Assembly (NCBI GenBank): GCA_905221615.1
Contig: CAJNDT010004868.1
Span: 62,001 to 126,000, forward strand
Length of the DNA: 64,000 nucleotides
Reading direction: 5' to 3'
Source: Symbiodinium sp. CCMP2592
Taxonomy: Eukaryota; Sar; Dinophyceae; Suessiales; Symbiodiniaceae
Positions 1 through 10,838 of this stretch are shown here, one piece after another. The notes beneath the pieces are model-generated. The model was not told the origin of the DNA and did no database searches. It worked only from the letters and a program-made list of their open reading frames with translations. A program made the position numbers and the translations under genes. Positions within the stretch are counted from its first letter, which is position 1, and every line of letters begins with the position of its first letter.

Positions 1-47
1 AAACAGATCTCGAAAACCGGATGCTCCAAAACTTCAGGGCCCAGCAC
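1..47 (-). CDS. Exon fragment, hypothetical protein, cut by window edge
   Basis: Minus-strand reading after an AAAG acceptor gives VLGPEVLEHPVFEI and runs off the window. Length fits neighbouring exons; function unknown. Confidence 0.45.
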   Translation of the reverse strand, partial: MLGPEVLEHPVFEIC

Positions 48-133
48 CTTTCGGAGTGATTCATATACAACACTACCCAAGCCTTGCCTCTACTAAAAGA
101 CCAACCCAACCTAACAAACCCGAACCCAATCAC

Positions 134-233
134 TCCCTTGGCTTGCTGGGCCTTCAAGCTCTCGACAGCTTCCTTCAAGGCCTGGTCGTGCAGTTCCAGC
201 TCGGCATCGTAGCCGATCCGCAAAGGCTCAGAC
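134..233 (-). CDS. Exon, helical acidic segment
   Basis: Acceptor CGCAG|G. Reads SEPLRIGYDAELELHDQALK and onwards with more Glu/Lys/Gln, typical of a coiled coil. A GT donor follows GGA. Function unknown. Confidence 0.55.
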
Positions 234-427
234 CTGCGAATGGATGTGGTGTTGCGGTTTTAGGGTTTGGGTTTAGAGTTTAGAGTTAGGGTTTTTAGTG
301 TTATAAGGGTTGTTAGCAGTAGGGTTTGAGCCTTCTTATATTTCTCGGGCTTTTAGTGTTAGGGTTGTTAGCATTAGGGTTTGAGCCTTCTTATATTTTA
401 TCGGCACTCTTGCTTGAGACGAGTCAC

Positions 428-609
428 ATGTGGGCTGGCTTCGCAGCTAGCTGTTCTCTGAGTCCCGCAAGCTCCTCCAGCTTGTCATTCGCAATCTTGC
501 TCTTGCTCTTCACCTGGTTAGCGAAGCCGCCCTTCCCCGCTTTGCGAAGCTTCTTGTACTCCTCGGCCTGAGCAGCCAAATCCTCAGCTGATCCCCGACT
601 CATCAGCCC
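428..609 (-). CDS. Exon, Lys/Glu/Ala-rich helical segment
   Basis: Begins after GCCGCAG in phase 0 (GLMSRGSAEDLAAQAEEYKK) and continues KLRKAGKGGFANQVKSKSK, then a Glu/Leu-rich helix. It can end at a GT donor after CACAT or at the following TGA, in which case it would be a last exon. Confidence 0.55.
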
Positions 610-1107
610 CTGCGGCGTTGGAAGGCACGCCGCAGAGGCAGCGCTCCGCATCGCCGCCGGCCTGTATATTCGGAGGATTCAAGAATTAAGTGTTGGATCC
701 CAGGGTTCATCATATTAATATGAACGGGGTTTAGGGTTTGAGGGTTTTGTAGCTATAGGGTTTTGGGTTTACAATATGTGTTTCAGGCAAGGAACAGAAT
801 CTCCCGGGTCTGCTGCCCGGTCAACTCCATCTGCGTAGTGATGGTCGCCTCCGTGGAGTTCTTGTTGCTCGACGTAATCTTCGCACTTTCCCACACCCTC
901 ACGAGCTCATGGTCCTGGGTTAAGCAAGCCGGGGTCTGGATCTAGTATTATAAAATGCTTAGCGAGCCCGAGCCTTAGAACCTAAATAAAACACAGTGCT
1001 CGTATTCACCCCCTTAAGTTATGTGTCACGAGAAAACATCTACGGTTAGAACCAAAATACACCAAAGTAAGCACGTAATTCCTAAGAGCAGTATAAGTTA
1101 ATGGTAC

Positions 1108-1393
1108 AGCCGAGCTTCTTCGCTGCCGGGCAAATCGGGGTGGGCCAAGATCCAAGGCAGCATCTGCGGGTCTGGCTTCTTGTCGAGCTGCTCTTGCAGC
1201 CCTCGTTTCTCGTCGCGGATGGCTTTTGCAGTGACTGCCCCATACTTTTGCTTGAGGTCCTTAAACATCATGTAGTCTTCCTCCATTTTGAGCTCCTTCG
1301 CGGTCTTGGATGTCACAGTCATCACCAGGGAACTCTGCATCCAATCAGCATTGGACTTGACATAATCGATGAACAAGTCCTCCAGGCGTCCGC
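1108..1393 (-). CDS. Exon carrying a recurrent dinoflagellate domain
   Basis: Starts AAG|GC and reads GRLEDLFIDYVKSNADWMQS, later a KYGAVTAKAIRDEK segment and HPDLPGSEEARL, ending at a GT donor. The layout (LEDLF..Y..S..DW..S, then KYG..A..I...K, then HPDLP) resembles, from memory, a domain found many times in predicted Symbiodinium proteins, often repeat- or transposon-associated. Phase joins exactly to the exon at 1444-1521 through a GC-AG intron with AAG|GC at the acceptor. Molecular role unknown. Confidence 0.65.
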
Positions 1394-1443
1394 CTTAGAA
1401 AAAAGTATCATGCCTCTAACTCGCAAGATCTGCTAAAGCTTGC

Positions 1444-1521
1444 CATGCATAGATGCGTGCAAGTAGCCGCCGGTCTTCGTCTTCTGGACCGCGGCGAGAA
1501 CTTCGGGAGGGCACTTGTTGC
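1444..1521 (-). CDS. Exon upstream of the recurrent domain
   Basis: Acceptor CTAAG|GC; reads NKCPPEVLAAVQKTKTGGYL and then HASMHG, with a GC donor after CATG. The split Gly codon (G|GC) rejoins the exon at 1393, which supports both boundaries. Confidence 0.6.
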
Positions 1522-1757
1522 CTTAGGGACGGCGGCGTTCGGGATTGGCTTTAAAGCATCGCACAGGGAGCTTATTAGTATAGTCAAGGTTCTTTTGGTG
1601 CTGCGGCCGAACTTCACATACATATTGTGTGCGACTCTGAAGATGTGGGCCTCTTCCGATTCACCTTCCCGGCGTTGCACTGTCGCATCCTGCAAGCGAG
1701 CCGCATGTAGCATAGTGTTATTCATGAATGTATTTGACATATATAGGTCTTGTAAAC

Positions 1758-1927
1758 TTAGTCTCCTGGATGTTGTACTTCCCCGGGTTCTGCAGCACAT
1801 CATCGATGAGCCCAGCATCGATCGCTCTGTTCACGGCACCGGATCCTCCCGACGACTTTCGCTCCAAGGCTTCGGCCTCAGCCACGGCAGCCCGATGCAG
1901 CTGCTGCTTTGTGACCTGCTGGTTTTG
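1758..1927 (-). CDS. Exon, Gln-rich then Gly/Asp segment
   Basis: Phase 0 after GCCCAG: QNQQVTKQQLHRAAVAEAEA, then Ser/Gly and AIDAGLIDDVLQNPGKYNIQ. The GT donor follows ACTAA. Good codon-like composition; function unknown. Confidence 0.55.
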
Positions 1928-2061
1928 CTGGGCGGCAATTATTGGATAGTTTAGGGTAGAGGGGAGTCGAACACAACATAGTGGATTGTGGGTGATCGGG
2001 GATCCGGACTCCGGACTTATATAGAATTCGAACATATACCGACACTAGCAGTACTACGGGC

Positions 2062-2139
2062 CTGGGTACTGGCAGGATCTGGAACCGGCACCAATCCGTC
2101 CGTCTGCGACTGCGTCTGGTTGCTGTTCTGCACATTGTC
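2062..2139 (-). CDS. Duplicated Q/N-rich exon, copy 1
   Basis: 78 nt, AAG|GAC acceptor and CAG|GC donor, phase 0. Reads DNVQNSNQTQSQTDGLVPVP and six more residues. First of four homologous exons spaced 120-310 bp apart. Confidence 0.65.
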
Positions 2140-2251
2140 CTTGAGGGATTAGGGGTGCTACTGGGCTTGTGGAGAATCAACATGATAGCTCAATCAGAGA
2201 TCGCATTTATTATCTCGCCGGGATTGGTGATATAGTGCTAGCACTACCGGC

Positions 2252-2326
2252 CTGGGTCGCGATGACAGGAACCGGCGACAATCCGTCCGTCTGCGACTGC
2301 GTCTGGTCGCTGTTCTGCTCGTTGTC
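2252..2326 (-). CDS. Duplicated Q/N-rich exon, copy 2
   Basis: 75 nt, CAG|GAC acceptor, CAG|GC donor, phase 0. Reads DNEQNSDQTQSQTDGLSPVP, near-identical to copy 1. Confidence 0.65.
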
Positions 2327-2411
2327 CTGCTGGATAGGTTGGTTAAGATTTTTAACAGAGGCTGAATGTGTTGCTAAGCTTGGTGAACTAGTACTTCCTT
2401 GCACTCGGGGC

Positions 2412-2465
2412 CTGGGTCGCGAGGGCAGTCTGCTTCTGTGGCTGCCCACTTTTCTGCTTGTGGTC
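2412..2465 (-). CDS. Duplicated Q-rich exon, copy 3 (shortened)
   Basis: 54 nt, CAG|GAC acceptor, CAG|GC donor. Reads DHKQKSGQPQKQTALATQ; it lacks the central TDG.PVP part of the other copies but keeps both ends. Confidence 0.6.
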
Positions 2466-2703
2466 CTGCGGGTCGGGTTGGTCAGGATCCGTACAGGGAC
2501 TTAGAGAATTCAAGGTAGGGTAAGTAGGGTTGTGTGGGCATATGAATGTCAGCACTAGTCCTGCTGGGCAGCTTGGGGGTTTAGGTTAAGCACCCTGCCC
2601 AGGAATTCGGAGATTGCACCAAGTGAGAACAATAAGCCAGTGTGACTAGAGAGAGGATCCTTAGAGATAAGACTTAATAGACTCAGCATATAGGATCAGT
2701 GGC

Positions 2704-2772
2704 CTCGGTGGCGATGGCGGGAACCGATCCGTCCGTTTGATACTGCGTCTGGCCGTTGTTCTGCTCGTGGTC
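2704..2772 (-). CDS. Duplicated Q/N-rich exon, copy 4
   Basis: 69 nt, CAG|GAC acceptor, GAG|GC donor. Reads DHEQNNGQTQYQTDGSVPAI then ATE. Same phase as copies 1-3, so exon gain or loss keeps the frame. Confidence 0.6.
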
Positions 2773-2971
2773 CTGTTAACATTGTTCAAGTTGGTTAATA
2801 GATTCAAGGATTGAGTGTGTGTTGGTAGGCTTGTGCACCATCAGCCCGAAAACCCATCAGATCCTATAGATTGGATAATTTGTAATAGATGTGATTACAG
2901 AATACGAACGAGCAGACCGAAGACCTGAAAGCGTCAAAAGGCTTTGGATTATAATAACGGGGCTCTCTGGC

Positions 2972-3031
2972 CTCAGCCAAGGCAGCTGGGCGCAACTGCT
3001 CCTCGCACGGCTTCTGCGGCGGCTCCTCTGC
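2972..3031 (-). CDS. Small exon, Glu/Pro-rich
   Basis: 60 nt, CCAG|GC acceptor, GAG|GC donor, phase 0. Reads AEEPPQKPCEEQLRPAALAE. Confidence 0.55.
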
Positions 3032-3249
3032 CTGGTATATCTAGACTTCGGAGCTGCTACATATACACAAGGGTTTGTTTTTGCATCGTGGGCCAATCGA
3101 AACAGGAGAGGATTCATTCAGGGTTGTTGGTTCTAATCCGTCCGCGGGTGTGCGAGGATTCGATCGCGATCGGTACACCACATGAAGACATGGTTGTTAT
3201 AGGGTTGTCGGGTTTTGGGAGGAAGCTTGTTGTCATCGGTTGGCCTTGC

Positions 3250-3289
3250 CCAGGGATGAAGCTTCTTCGGCAGCCGGCAAGCCGCTGTC
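3250..3289 (-). CDS. Small exon
   Basis: 40 nt, CAG|GAC acceptor, CTGG|GC donor. Reads DSGLPAAEEASSL plus one base. Confidence 0.45.
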
Positions 3290-3425
3290 CTGCGATGCGG
3301 CTTGGTGGCTTTTAGGGTCTAGGGTTTAGGGGTTTAGAGTTTAGGGTCTAGTGCTTAGTGTTTTGGTTGTTCGCAAATATAAATGCAAGGGCTGAATGGA
3401 CTCAGGGCAGTGGCTTACTAATTAC

Positions 3426-4160
3426 GGGTTGAAGTCATATTGTCCTTCTCGGAAGATGCCAGCGCCATCTCCAACTCCATCAAGACGTCCTCGTCTTGCT
3501 CCGGGATGGGCATCATGTGCCCAGGTGCAGCAATCGCTTTCCAGGCGTCCAAAATGAAGTCGCATGCGGCCTCCACCTTGGAGCAAAGCTGCGAGTCCAG
3601 CTCTGAAAAAGCCAGATCCAGCTCCGAGTCCTTCGTGGACTGCCACCGTACCACAACCTTGGACTTGCTGTGCAACTCGTCCTCGGTGATCTCGCCCCGC
3701 TCCAGCTTCGCCCTCAGCTGGTGGATCATATTCTCACCCTGCTCGAACACAGCCTTTCGCTTTGCATCAATCTCACCCGTTTTTTCTTTGCCCTCTCGGA
3801 GCGTGGCCAGGGCCTCGTTCACAGCCAGAACGACCGGGGCAAGCTTGAACTGGCACTCGTACGGATTCATCTTCGTGCCCGCAGTCATGGCAGCTGCGAC
3901 GGCATGCGAAATATCCACTCGGAAGGGCCGACGTTCATCGGCTTTGCGATCACAGCCAAGGACCGTGCAGGTCCATGCAACCAGCTTGGACATCCAAGCT
4001 TCCTGCTCTGCATCCATGCAGACGGCGTTTTCATAAGCCTCAAGCCCAAAGAAATGCCTGCAAAGCATCTCCATCATGGAAGTCGGCGCTTCCACATCAG
4101 GCCTTTCCATTGGGGCCATTGCCTGGGTGGTCATCGTGTCGAGGCTTCGTAGACCAGCTC
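3426..4160 (-). CDS. Large exon, hypothetical protein
   Basis: 735-nt open segment after AAG|GAG. It reads GAGLRSLDT, then the first ATG of the frame at 4134 (MTTQAMAPMERPDVEAPTSM). It continues with a Cys-, Met- and Trp-containing globular-looking sequence and a Glu/Lys helical region (LRAKLERGEITEDELHSK), ending near EKDNMTSTR at a GT donor. No stop in 245 codons. Length and composition make it the most convincing single exon of the left gene. I do not recognise a family. Confidence 0.7.
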
Positions 4161-4340
4161 CTTTGGATGTAGAGTACTGATTGGGGTGGCGGGTCGGGGT
4201 GCAGCAGGACCTAAGGACCTATATATTATAATGGACTCCGAAACACCTTAAGAATTTGTGACTTTAATGTTTATTGCCAGTACCGTAAGTTTGCGTGAGG
4301 CGCAGAGTACTATAACTTCGGGGTGGGACGGAAACCGTAG

Positions 4341-4730
4341 TTGCGTAGACTTATACATGATCATGACCTTAATAAACTAGTCATTAAAAAGCATCAAGAT
4401 CAACCCCAAGTCCAAACCCTACGCCCTAAGCCCCAACCCATAAGAAAGCATCAGGACCCAAAGCCCATCATGAAAAAAAATCAAGATCAACCCCAAGTCC
4501 AAACCCTAAGCCTTAAGCCCCAACCTATATAAGAAAGCTTAAGACCCAAAGCCCGTCATTAAAAGAAATCAAGATCAACCCCAAGTACAAACCCTAAGCC
4601 TTAAGCCCCAACGTATAAGAAAGCGTCAAGACCCAAAGCCCGTCATTAATTAAATAAGAAATCAAGATCCACCCCAGTCCAAAGCCCAAGCCCCCAGCCC
4701 CAACCTGTAAGAAAGCCAGCTCGTAACTAG
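4341..4730. repeat. Tandem repeat, ~88-bp unit, about 4 copies
   Basis: Units of the form AAATCAAGATCAACCCCAAG, then TCCAAACCCTAAGCC, then GAAAGCATCAAGACC and CCCGTCATTAA recur at about 88-bp steps. Telomere-like CCCTAA is embedded in each unit. Non-coding, within an intron. Confidence 0.7.
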
Positions 4731-4762
4731 CCCATAGCTCAAAGCCCTTAATCTGAAAGAAC

Positions 4763-4825
4763 TCCAGCCCAGGATCTGCCGGCGATGTCTTCGCCAGCTG
4801 GCTCGGGGCCACTCGTTGCAGCTTC
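4763..4825 (-). CDS. Small exon
   Basis: 63 nt, CGCAG|GAA acceptor, GGA|GT donor, phase 0: EAATSGPEPAGEDIAGRSWA. Confidence 0.5.
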
Positions 4826-4968
4826 CTGCGGACAGGTGTTGGGGTCTAAGATTAAAATACAACACGATATATATATATATATATATGTTATTAAGGGATT
4901 AGGGTTATGCTATGTTATGCTAGGGTTCAGGGTGTACTGGTCATGAGTTGACGATATGACTTTATTGG

Positions 4969-5804
4969 TTAGTTCCGCATGATTTCACACAACACATCAA
5001 CTGCTGCCCTATCCTGGCCGTCGAACAATGTCTTTGCTGTCGCATCGGGCAAGAGCCTAGACCTCTTAAGCAGCGGGCTTCTGATCGGGGTGCTCTTTGG
5101 AGTGGGGCACTTCTGCGGAGTTGCTTGGCTGTTCATCTGGGAAGCTGCTGGTTCATCAGGCTTTGCTGCAGGATCCGGCACCGATGCATTGGGACACTTC
5201 TGTGGGGTCGCTTGGAACTGCAGGACGTCTCGATCTGCAGGCTTGGCCGCCTTCGAAGGTGTAAAAATCGGTTTGTCTAGATCTGCTCCCGTGGCCGGCT
5301 CGACTGCTGCTGCTGCTGCCGGAGTGGTACCCTTCTGCGGGCTTGCTTGCATCTCTGCGTCTGCCTGCGTGGCCGGCTCTGCTGCTGCTGCTGCTGCCGG
5401 AGTGGTACCCTTAAGCTTCTGCGGGCTCGCTTGCGGCATGTCTGCGTCTGCCTGCGTGGCCGGCTCTGCTGCTGCTGCTGCCGGAGCGGTACCCTTCTGC
5501 GGGCTTGCTTGCATCTCTGTGTCTGCTTGCGTTGCCGGCTCTGCTGCTGCTGCTGCTGGATCCGGAGTGGTATCCTTAAGCTGGCTCCGTTGCATCGATG
5601 GCTTCTGCGGGCTCGCTTGCGGCATGTCTGCGTCTGCTTGCAAGGCCGGCTCTGCTGCTGCAGCAGGCTTCGGAGCGGTACCCTTCGGCTCTGCTTTCGT
5701 GACCGGCTTTCCTTGCGGCTTCGGCTGCTGTTTCACTGGCTCAACACACTCGACCTTCGGCTCCACCTTCGTCGCCAATAGGCCCTTCAGCACAGGTCCA
5801 GCAC
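4969..5804 (-). CDS. Large exon with Ala/Pro/Gln peptide repeats
   Basis: Starts after CCCAG|GT (GAGPVLKGLLATKVEPK). Five imperfect ~27-30-residue repeats follow, built from QASPQKGTTP, an Ala6 run, EPATQADA and E/D-M. Then come two QATPQKCP motifs and a basic tail (TPIRSPLLKRSRLLPDATAK), ending EIMRN and TAA at 4969. Probably an intrinsically disordered, repeat-expanding protein. The TAA may be a genuine terminator, with AATAAAG a few bases downstream. Function unknown. Confidence 0.65.
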
Positions 5805-5869
5805 CTGGGATACTGCACCAGTACCGGGTATATACATATATACTTTAACAATACTATACTAGCTAGCTA

Positions 5870-5913
5870 CATGTAGTGTGTGTATATATATATGTATATC
5901 ATATACAGTCTAT

Positions 5914-5952
<39 letters not shown>

Positions 5953-5959
5953 CACATAC

Positions 5960-5995
<36 letters not shown>

Positions 5996-5998
5996 TAG
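5870..5998. repeat. TA/CATA-rich microsatellite
   Basis: Alternating TATA, ATACAT and (TA)n tracts; simple sequence, no coding content. Confidence 0.8.
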
Positions 5999-6107
5999 CT
6001 TATATATACTAATCTTGCTCCTACATACGTATCAATAAGGCCTCAGCCTGAGTCTAATTAAAAACCATTTAAGGGATGCGAACAATGTCTAGGATGATCG
6101 TATGCTA

Positions 6108-6284
6108 GATTATTCGAGTTGCTTTTCGCAGCTTTCGGGACCGGCACTGACAGCGAAGGCTTCGCTGCCGGCGCTTGCTGTACTGGCCCCTTGGATCGCA
6201 GACGGTGTCGAGCTGCATCAGCTGTCGGCTGCTTTGGCACCGAGCCCATAAACGTCGTATCACCAGTGCCCCCGGTTCCACGAC
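6108..6284 (-). CDS. Exon, Pro/Ala/Lys-rich
   Basis: Acceptor GCAG|GT; reads GRGTGGTGDTTFMGSVPKQP, then APAAKPSLSVPVPKAAKSNS. The 3' boundary is uncertain (a GC donor after CTA is one option). Confidence 0.5.
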
Positions 6285-6320
6285 CTGCTCATGAGATATC
6301 ATGAGCCTAGCCTAGCTGGC

Positions 6321-6446
6321 ATCCGCGAACGGTTCCGAATGAAAGCCCTCAGCCCCTGCCCCGCCTGCAGAAACACCGGCCAGCTGCAGGGCCTTCTGCA
6401 CTTCATCCTGGATGAAGCTGGATCGCTTGGCTTTGGCAGCTGCTGC
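6321..6446 (-). CDS. Exon, Ala/Lys helix then Gly-rich
   Basis: 126 nt, GGCCAG|GC acceptor, GAT|GC donor, phase 0. Reads AAAAKAKRSSFIQDEVQKAL, then QLAGVSAGGAGAEGF. The overlapping frame beginning with ATG at 6538 (MASGSPQPGSEATGFFHNPR) may be an upstream exon, so the exact junction is unsure. Confidence 0.6.
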
Positions 6447-6546
6447 CTGGCCAGAGCATTAAATTGGGCAGCTAGATCTCGGGGGTTATGGAAGAAACCG
6501 GTAGCCTCCGATCCAGGCTGAGGGGATCCGGAAGCCATGGCTAGCT

Positions 6547-6900
6547 CGGGGAAAGGCTACACCGGGGCACGGATCACTAAGAATAACGGCGGATAACGGT
6601 GAATAACGCTCTATACTGTCCCAGCTAGCACTTTGAACGCAGAATAACGCCTCTGATTTCAGTAGCAGGATCTACAGCCATAGCAGGGATCACTCAGAAT
6701 AACGGCGGATAACGCGAAATAACGCTCTAGATTGTCCCAGCCAACACTTCGAACGCCGAATAACGCTATACCTGTCTTATAACATTATAAGCAATTAAGA
6801 GCCTAGCCCGGATCACTCAGAATAACGCCGGCTAACGCTAAATCACGCTTAACTTTGTCCCAGCTAGCACTTTGAACGACGAATAACGGTCCCACCCTGC
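6547..6900. repeat. GAATAACG tandem repeat, ~115-bp unit, 3 copies
   Basis: Three degenerate copies of a unit containing GGATCACT.AGAATAACGGC, GGATAACG, TAACGCTCTA, TTGTCCCAGC and CACTTTGAACG. The AATAACG heptamer recurs several times per unit. Non-coding. Confidence 0.7.
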
Positions 6901-7538
6901 TAGGTCTGCTAAATAATAATATTGTACAACATATTATAAGATCACCCTCAGCACTATATATTAACACCCACAACCCGGCGAAGCGAATTGGCGGCTACTA
7001 CAAGCCCGCTGTGATCCATGGCGCCGGACACATGTACAGGTACCGGCTATTGACAACGTTGACGTGATCACTGCATACTATCTGGTTCATGGCTGCGTCC
7101 GGCGAGCTATATTTGTACCCTCGGTAGCACGAGCTTCCGCATGGCTGCAGGGCTAGGTTCCTAATTGGCTATATACCTCACAATATCACACTGGCTAATC
7201 AACTCACATACTGTGCATGTATAGCATCCTTGGTTTTACAGTGGACAGCGTACTATAATTCATTAATGATATAGCTCACGACCCGATACTCCAGGAAGCT
7301 GACGGAGAGGCAGATCCACATTCCATAATGCAGTCCTGAGACACATGGGGTTTAGGGATATTCTTGCTGGATATATATATATATATATAGATATGTATAT
7401 ATCTATCTATACATCTATCTATTCTAGGGTTTGGTTAAGGGCGTTGCCGTGTTCGGTTTGGGCATGATCTGCTGTTGTCTTTATGATGTAACGTGGTGGT
7501 CTGGGGCGAACTTATGGCTTAGCTTCTATATATATATA
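6900..7538. other. No gene seen
   Basis: No frame with splice-bounded coding content on either strand; short TA tracts near 7365-7420. Likely intronic or intergenic. Confidence 0.5.
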
Positions 7539-7628
7539 CCCAAAGGGTCCAAGTATCATTATGGTATATACTTATACGGTATTTGGGGGGCCGAAGTATA
7601 TACCATAATGATACTTGGATCCTTTGGG
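7539..7628. mobile_element. MITE, CCCAAAGG family, short palindromic class
   Basis: 90-bp near-perfect palindrome. Ends CCCAAAGGGTCCAAGTATCA and its reverse complement; the arms run about 35 bp to TATACTT around a ~20-bp loop. Flanked by the direct duplication ATA/ATA. No ORF. Same termini and same type of 3-bp duplication as four other copies. Confidence 0.85.
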
Positions 7629-7895
7629 ATACATATACATATATATATAGGTAAGGACTTAATAATCGTAATTGTCGATTAACTGCAAATCCAGCTGAAC
7701 CTAACCCTGGTAGTATAAACTCGAGACTATCATGAATCGAGCTGAACCAGATCTAGCAGAACCCCGTATGATATGCTACAGTCACGTAGCCGTACTGAAT
7801 TCGAAGCCCTCAACCCGAAGCCCCAAACTGTTTGCATTGCAAGTTCGCCTCTAGCCTTAGATCTAGCTCGAAACCTATACGTACATGTATGATCA

Positions 7896-7945
7896 TTGCG
7901 GGACCCCCTATAAGCATATACCATAATGATACTTGGACCCTGGGA
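7896..7945. mobile_element. Decayed CCCAAAGG-family MITE end
   Basis: TATACCATAATGATACTTGG followed by ACCCTGGG matches the right arm of the short MITE class. The left arm is degraded (GGGACCCCCTATAAG). Confidence 0.6.
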
Positions 7946-8627
7946 TTTAAGGCACCTTTCTAGATCGTGAACCCCACCCGCGGCCGTAGCTTATCGATCG
8001 CAGCTACCTTGAATCCTATATAGATTGAAACACCTACGTCTCAGCCCAACCTGATTTAAAACGATTGCATGCACATGTTGCACCACAGCCGAAAGCCATT
8101 TGCTATTCCTCATATTATTTATAACCCAGTACTAAACCTCAGCCCATATAAACCTATCGATATCACAGAACTGCAAGCGTGCATCCCGAAGCCCTCGCAA
8201 CAAAGTGATTAGTCACAAATATTCCAGTGTCATGACCCTTAAGGACACAACCGTCTAACCGTCGCTGATAATAAAAGTCAGGTTCGTCGCATGCGCATTC
8301 GGCCGCCGTCCATGCCAGCACAGGCGTAGTACAGTTCGCATATAGTACCCTAGTAGTAGTGGGTGTAGTAGTCGTAGTCTTAGTATGATGAGCAAGAAGC
8401 ATTCAGAACACTATATTAATACATATATATATATATATATGATCAGGCAAGCCGGATTCATGATGCATGCACGGTGCTTTCGCGTCCGTCTCCCAGTCAG
8501 ATCGCTCAACCAATGCCATGGCAACACGGATCGTCCAAGACTTGTTCTCCCAGGGCTGTTAGCCATTTAACGATCATCTCATCATCGTCTCCTCATCGTA
8601 CAGTATCGTATATAGTACTGTAGTAAT

Positions 8628-9465
<838 letters not shown>

Positions 9466-9866
9466 GTAAGTACTAGTCGCGAGTCGTAGTGGTAATTAAT
9501 AATAGTGGTACTATTAACTACGATACGACGACTACAACGACGACTATTTATATACGCTATCGCTTATAGCCACTACGTACTACTGGTACTATAGTATTTA
9601 TATGCATATATGTATCAATACTGTATATATATCGGTAGCATATATAGCACAGTTATATGCTGCATATACATATACATATATATATATATATATACATAAT
9701 AACTAGGTACTTGTACCATTATAAGTATATATATATATATATTGTACAGATTGGCGTCGTGGTATTGCTAGCCAGCTGTGCAAATTTCCGAGATATGATG
9801 ATGCTGCCGATTTATCTCTGCTGCATTGCGGGTTTGTTGCTGCTGATATAAGACCCATGCAATTAC
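9466..9866. other. Low-complexity spacer, no gene seen
   Basis: TA- and CATA-rich sequence following the TAG microsatellite. Short open stretches are only products of simple repeats. Confidence 0.5.
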
Positions 9867-9975
9867 CCCAAAGGATCCTATGTACTGTTATGGGGAATAC
9901 TTCCCTAAGTCATAATAGTAATTCCTAACATGGAAACCCTACATTCTACTATATCGGTACATAGGACCCTTTGGG
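9867..9975. mobile_element. MITE, CCCAAAGG family, long class, copy 1
   Basis: 109 bp; ends CCCAAAGGATCCTATGTA and TACATAGGACCCTTTGGG. The core includes GGGAATACTTCCCTAAGTCA. Flanking direct repeat TAC/TAC. Confidence 0.85.
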
Positions 9976-10190
9976 TACCGTACCTATCAGCATTTAGAAT
10001 ATCGCCTTTCTTTCTGTTGAATAAATAAATAAATATATAACCCTGGGCCTAATATACCATAGGGGCTTCAATTCCCAACTCCTAAACCCTAAGGTCTGGT
10101 TTAGTTGTACAGTTGTACAAACCTCGCCACGAAGAAGTGTAGGGGTTTAGGCTTTGGGTTTGACAATTTGAATCAGCATATTTAATTGAG

Positions 10191-10232
10191 GACAGCGACC
10201 ACGATGAGAACGAAGTCCCGGACAAGGCTTGG
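10191..10232 (+). CDS. Possible plus-strand micro-exon
   Basis: After TTGAG|GAC the plus strand reads DSDHDENEVPDKAW, then TACTGG. Acidic and codon-like, but isolated and on the opposite strand to its neighbours. Could be a fragment. Confidence 0.25.
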
Positions 10233-10463
10233 TACTGGAAGGGCTAAAGCTCTAGGGTTCACTTAGTCAGTACTGTAGGGGTGTAGAGTTTTGCCAACTG
10301 TGCATAGCACTATCCGATCGGAGTCATCAGCATCGCAGGGCTAGAAAAGGACATCGATCATGGCAGTGCTCAACTATAGTGGACAATCCTGCCCGGAAAA
10401 TATTAGTTCAATATGGAGATTCTCGGCCGGCCTCAGGAGCCCAAGAATATCCTAAACCCGACA

Positions 10464-10665
10464 ACCCACCAAATCCCTCAAACATTCTCAAACCCCAAAC
10501 CCGAAAAGTAACACCAAATCCCTCAAACATTCTCAAACCCCAAACCCGAAAAAACACCAAATCCCTCAAACATTCTCAAACCCCAAACCCGAAAAGCAAC
10601 ACCAAATCCCTCAAACATTGACAAACCCCAAACCCGAAAAAACACCAAATCCCTCAAACACTCTC
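10464..10665. repeat. Tandem repeat, ~42-45-bp unit, about 5 copies
   Basis: Unit CACCAAATCCCTCAAACATT followed by CTCAAACCCCAAACCCGAAA, repeated about five times with small length changes. Confidence 0.85.
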
Positions 10666-10749
10666 AATTTCTGATTGAGTTTATGCCCCTGCCCAGCAAT
10701 GCCCCTAATCCAGATAAGCAGCTAGCTATCTAGATTAGATCTGACTAAT

Positions 10750-10838
10750 CCCAAAGGGTCCAAGTATCATTGTGGCATATACTTAGACCCCCAAAAAACC
10801 TATAAGTATATACCCTAATGATACTTGGACCCTTTGGG
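10750..10838. mobile_element. MITE, CCCAAAGG family, short palindromic class, copy 2
   Basis: 89 bp; ends CCCAAAGGGTCCAAGTATCA and the reverse complement, TATACTT at the inner arm, flanked by AAT/AAT. Confidence 0.85.

Larger units (their letters stand above)
1..6446 (-). other. Minus-strand multi-exon gene region (left gene, runs off window)
   Basis: Between 6.45 kb and the left edge at least 16 open segments on the minus strand are bounded by AG on the 5' side and by GT or GC on the 3' side (most acceptors read AG|G). Encoded text is low-complexity and charged: Ala/Pro/Gln repeats, Q/N-rich repeats, Lys/Glu coiled-coil-like stretches, and a domain I recall as recurrent in dinoflagellate predicted proteins (exons at 1108 and 1444). 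Introns hold degenerate TTTAGGG motifs. Function is unknown. It may be one gene or two, since an in-frame stop at 4969 could be a real terminus. Confidence 0.6.

Noticed and set aside
1408-1818. 136-codon minus-strand frame ending in CELEA
   Set aside because: Another frame of the same DNA (NKCPPEVLAAV...) joins in phase to the next exon, so this longer frame is probably a shadow in its lower part.
6447-6538. ATG-initiated frame MASGSPQPGSEATGFF as the start of the left gene
   Set aside because: It runs into a different frame from the well-supported AAAAKAKRSSF exon with no clear splice pair; kept only as a possibility.
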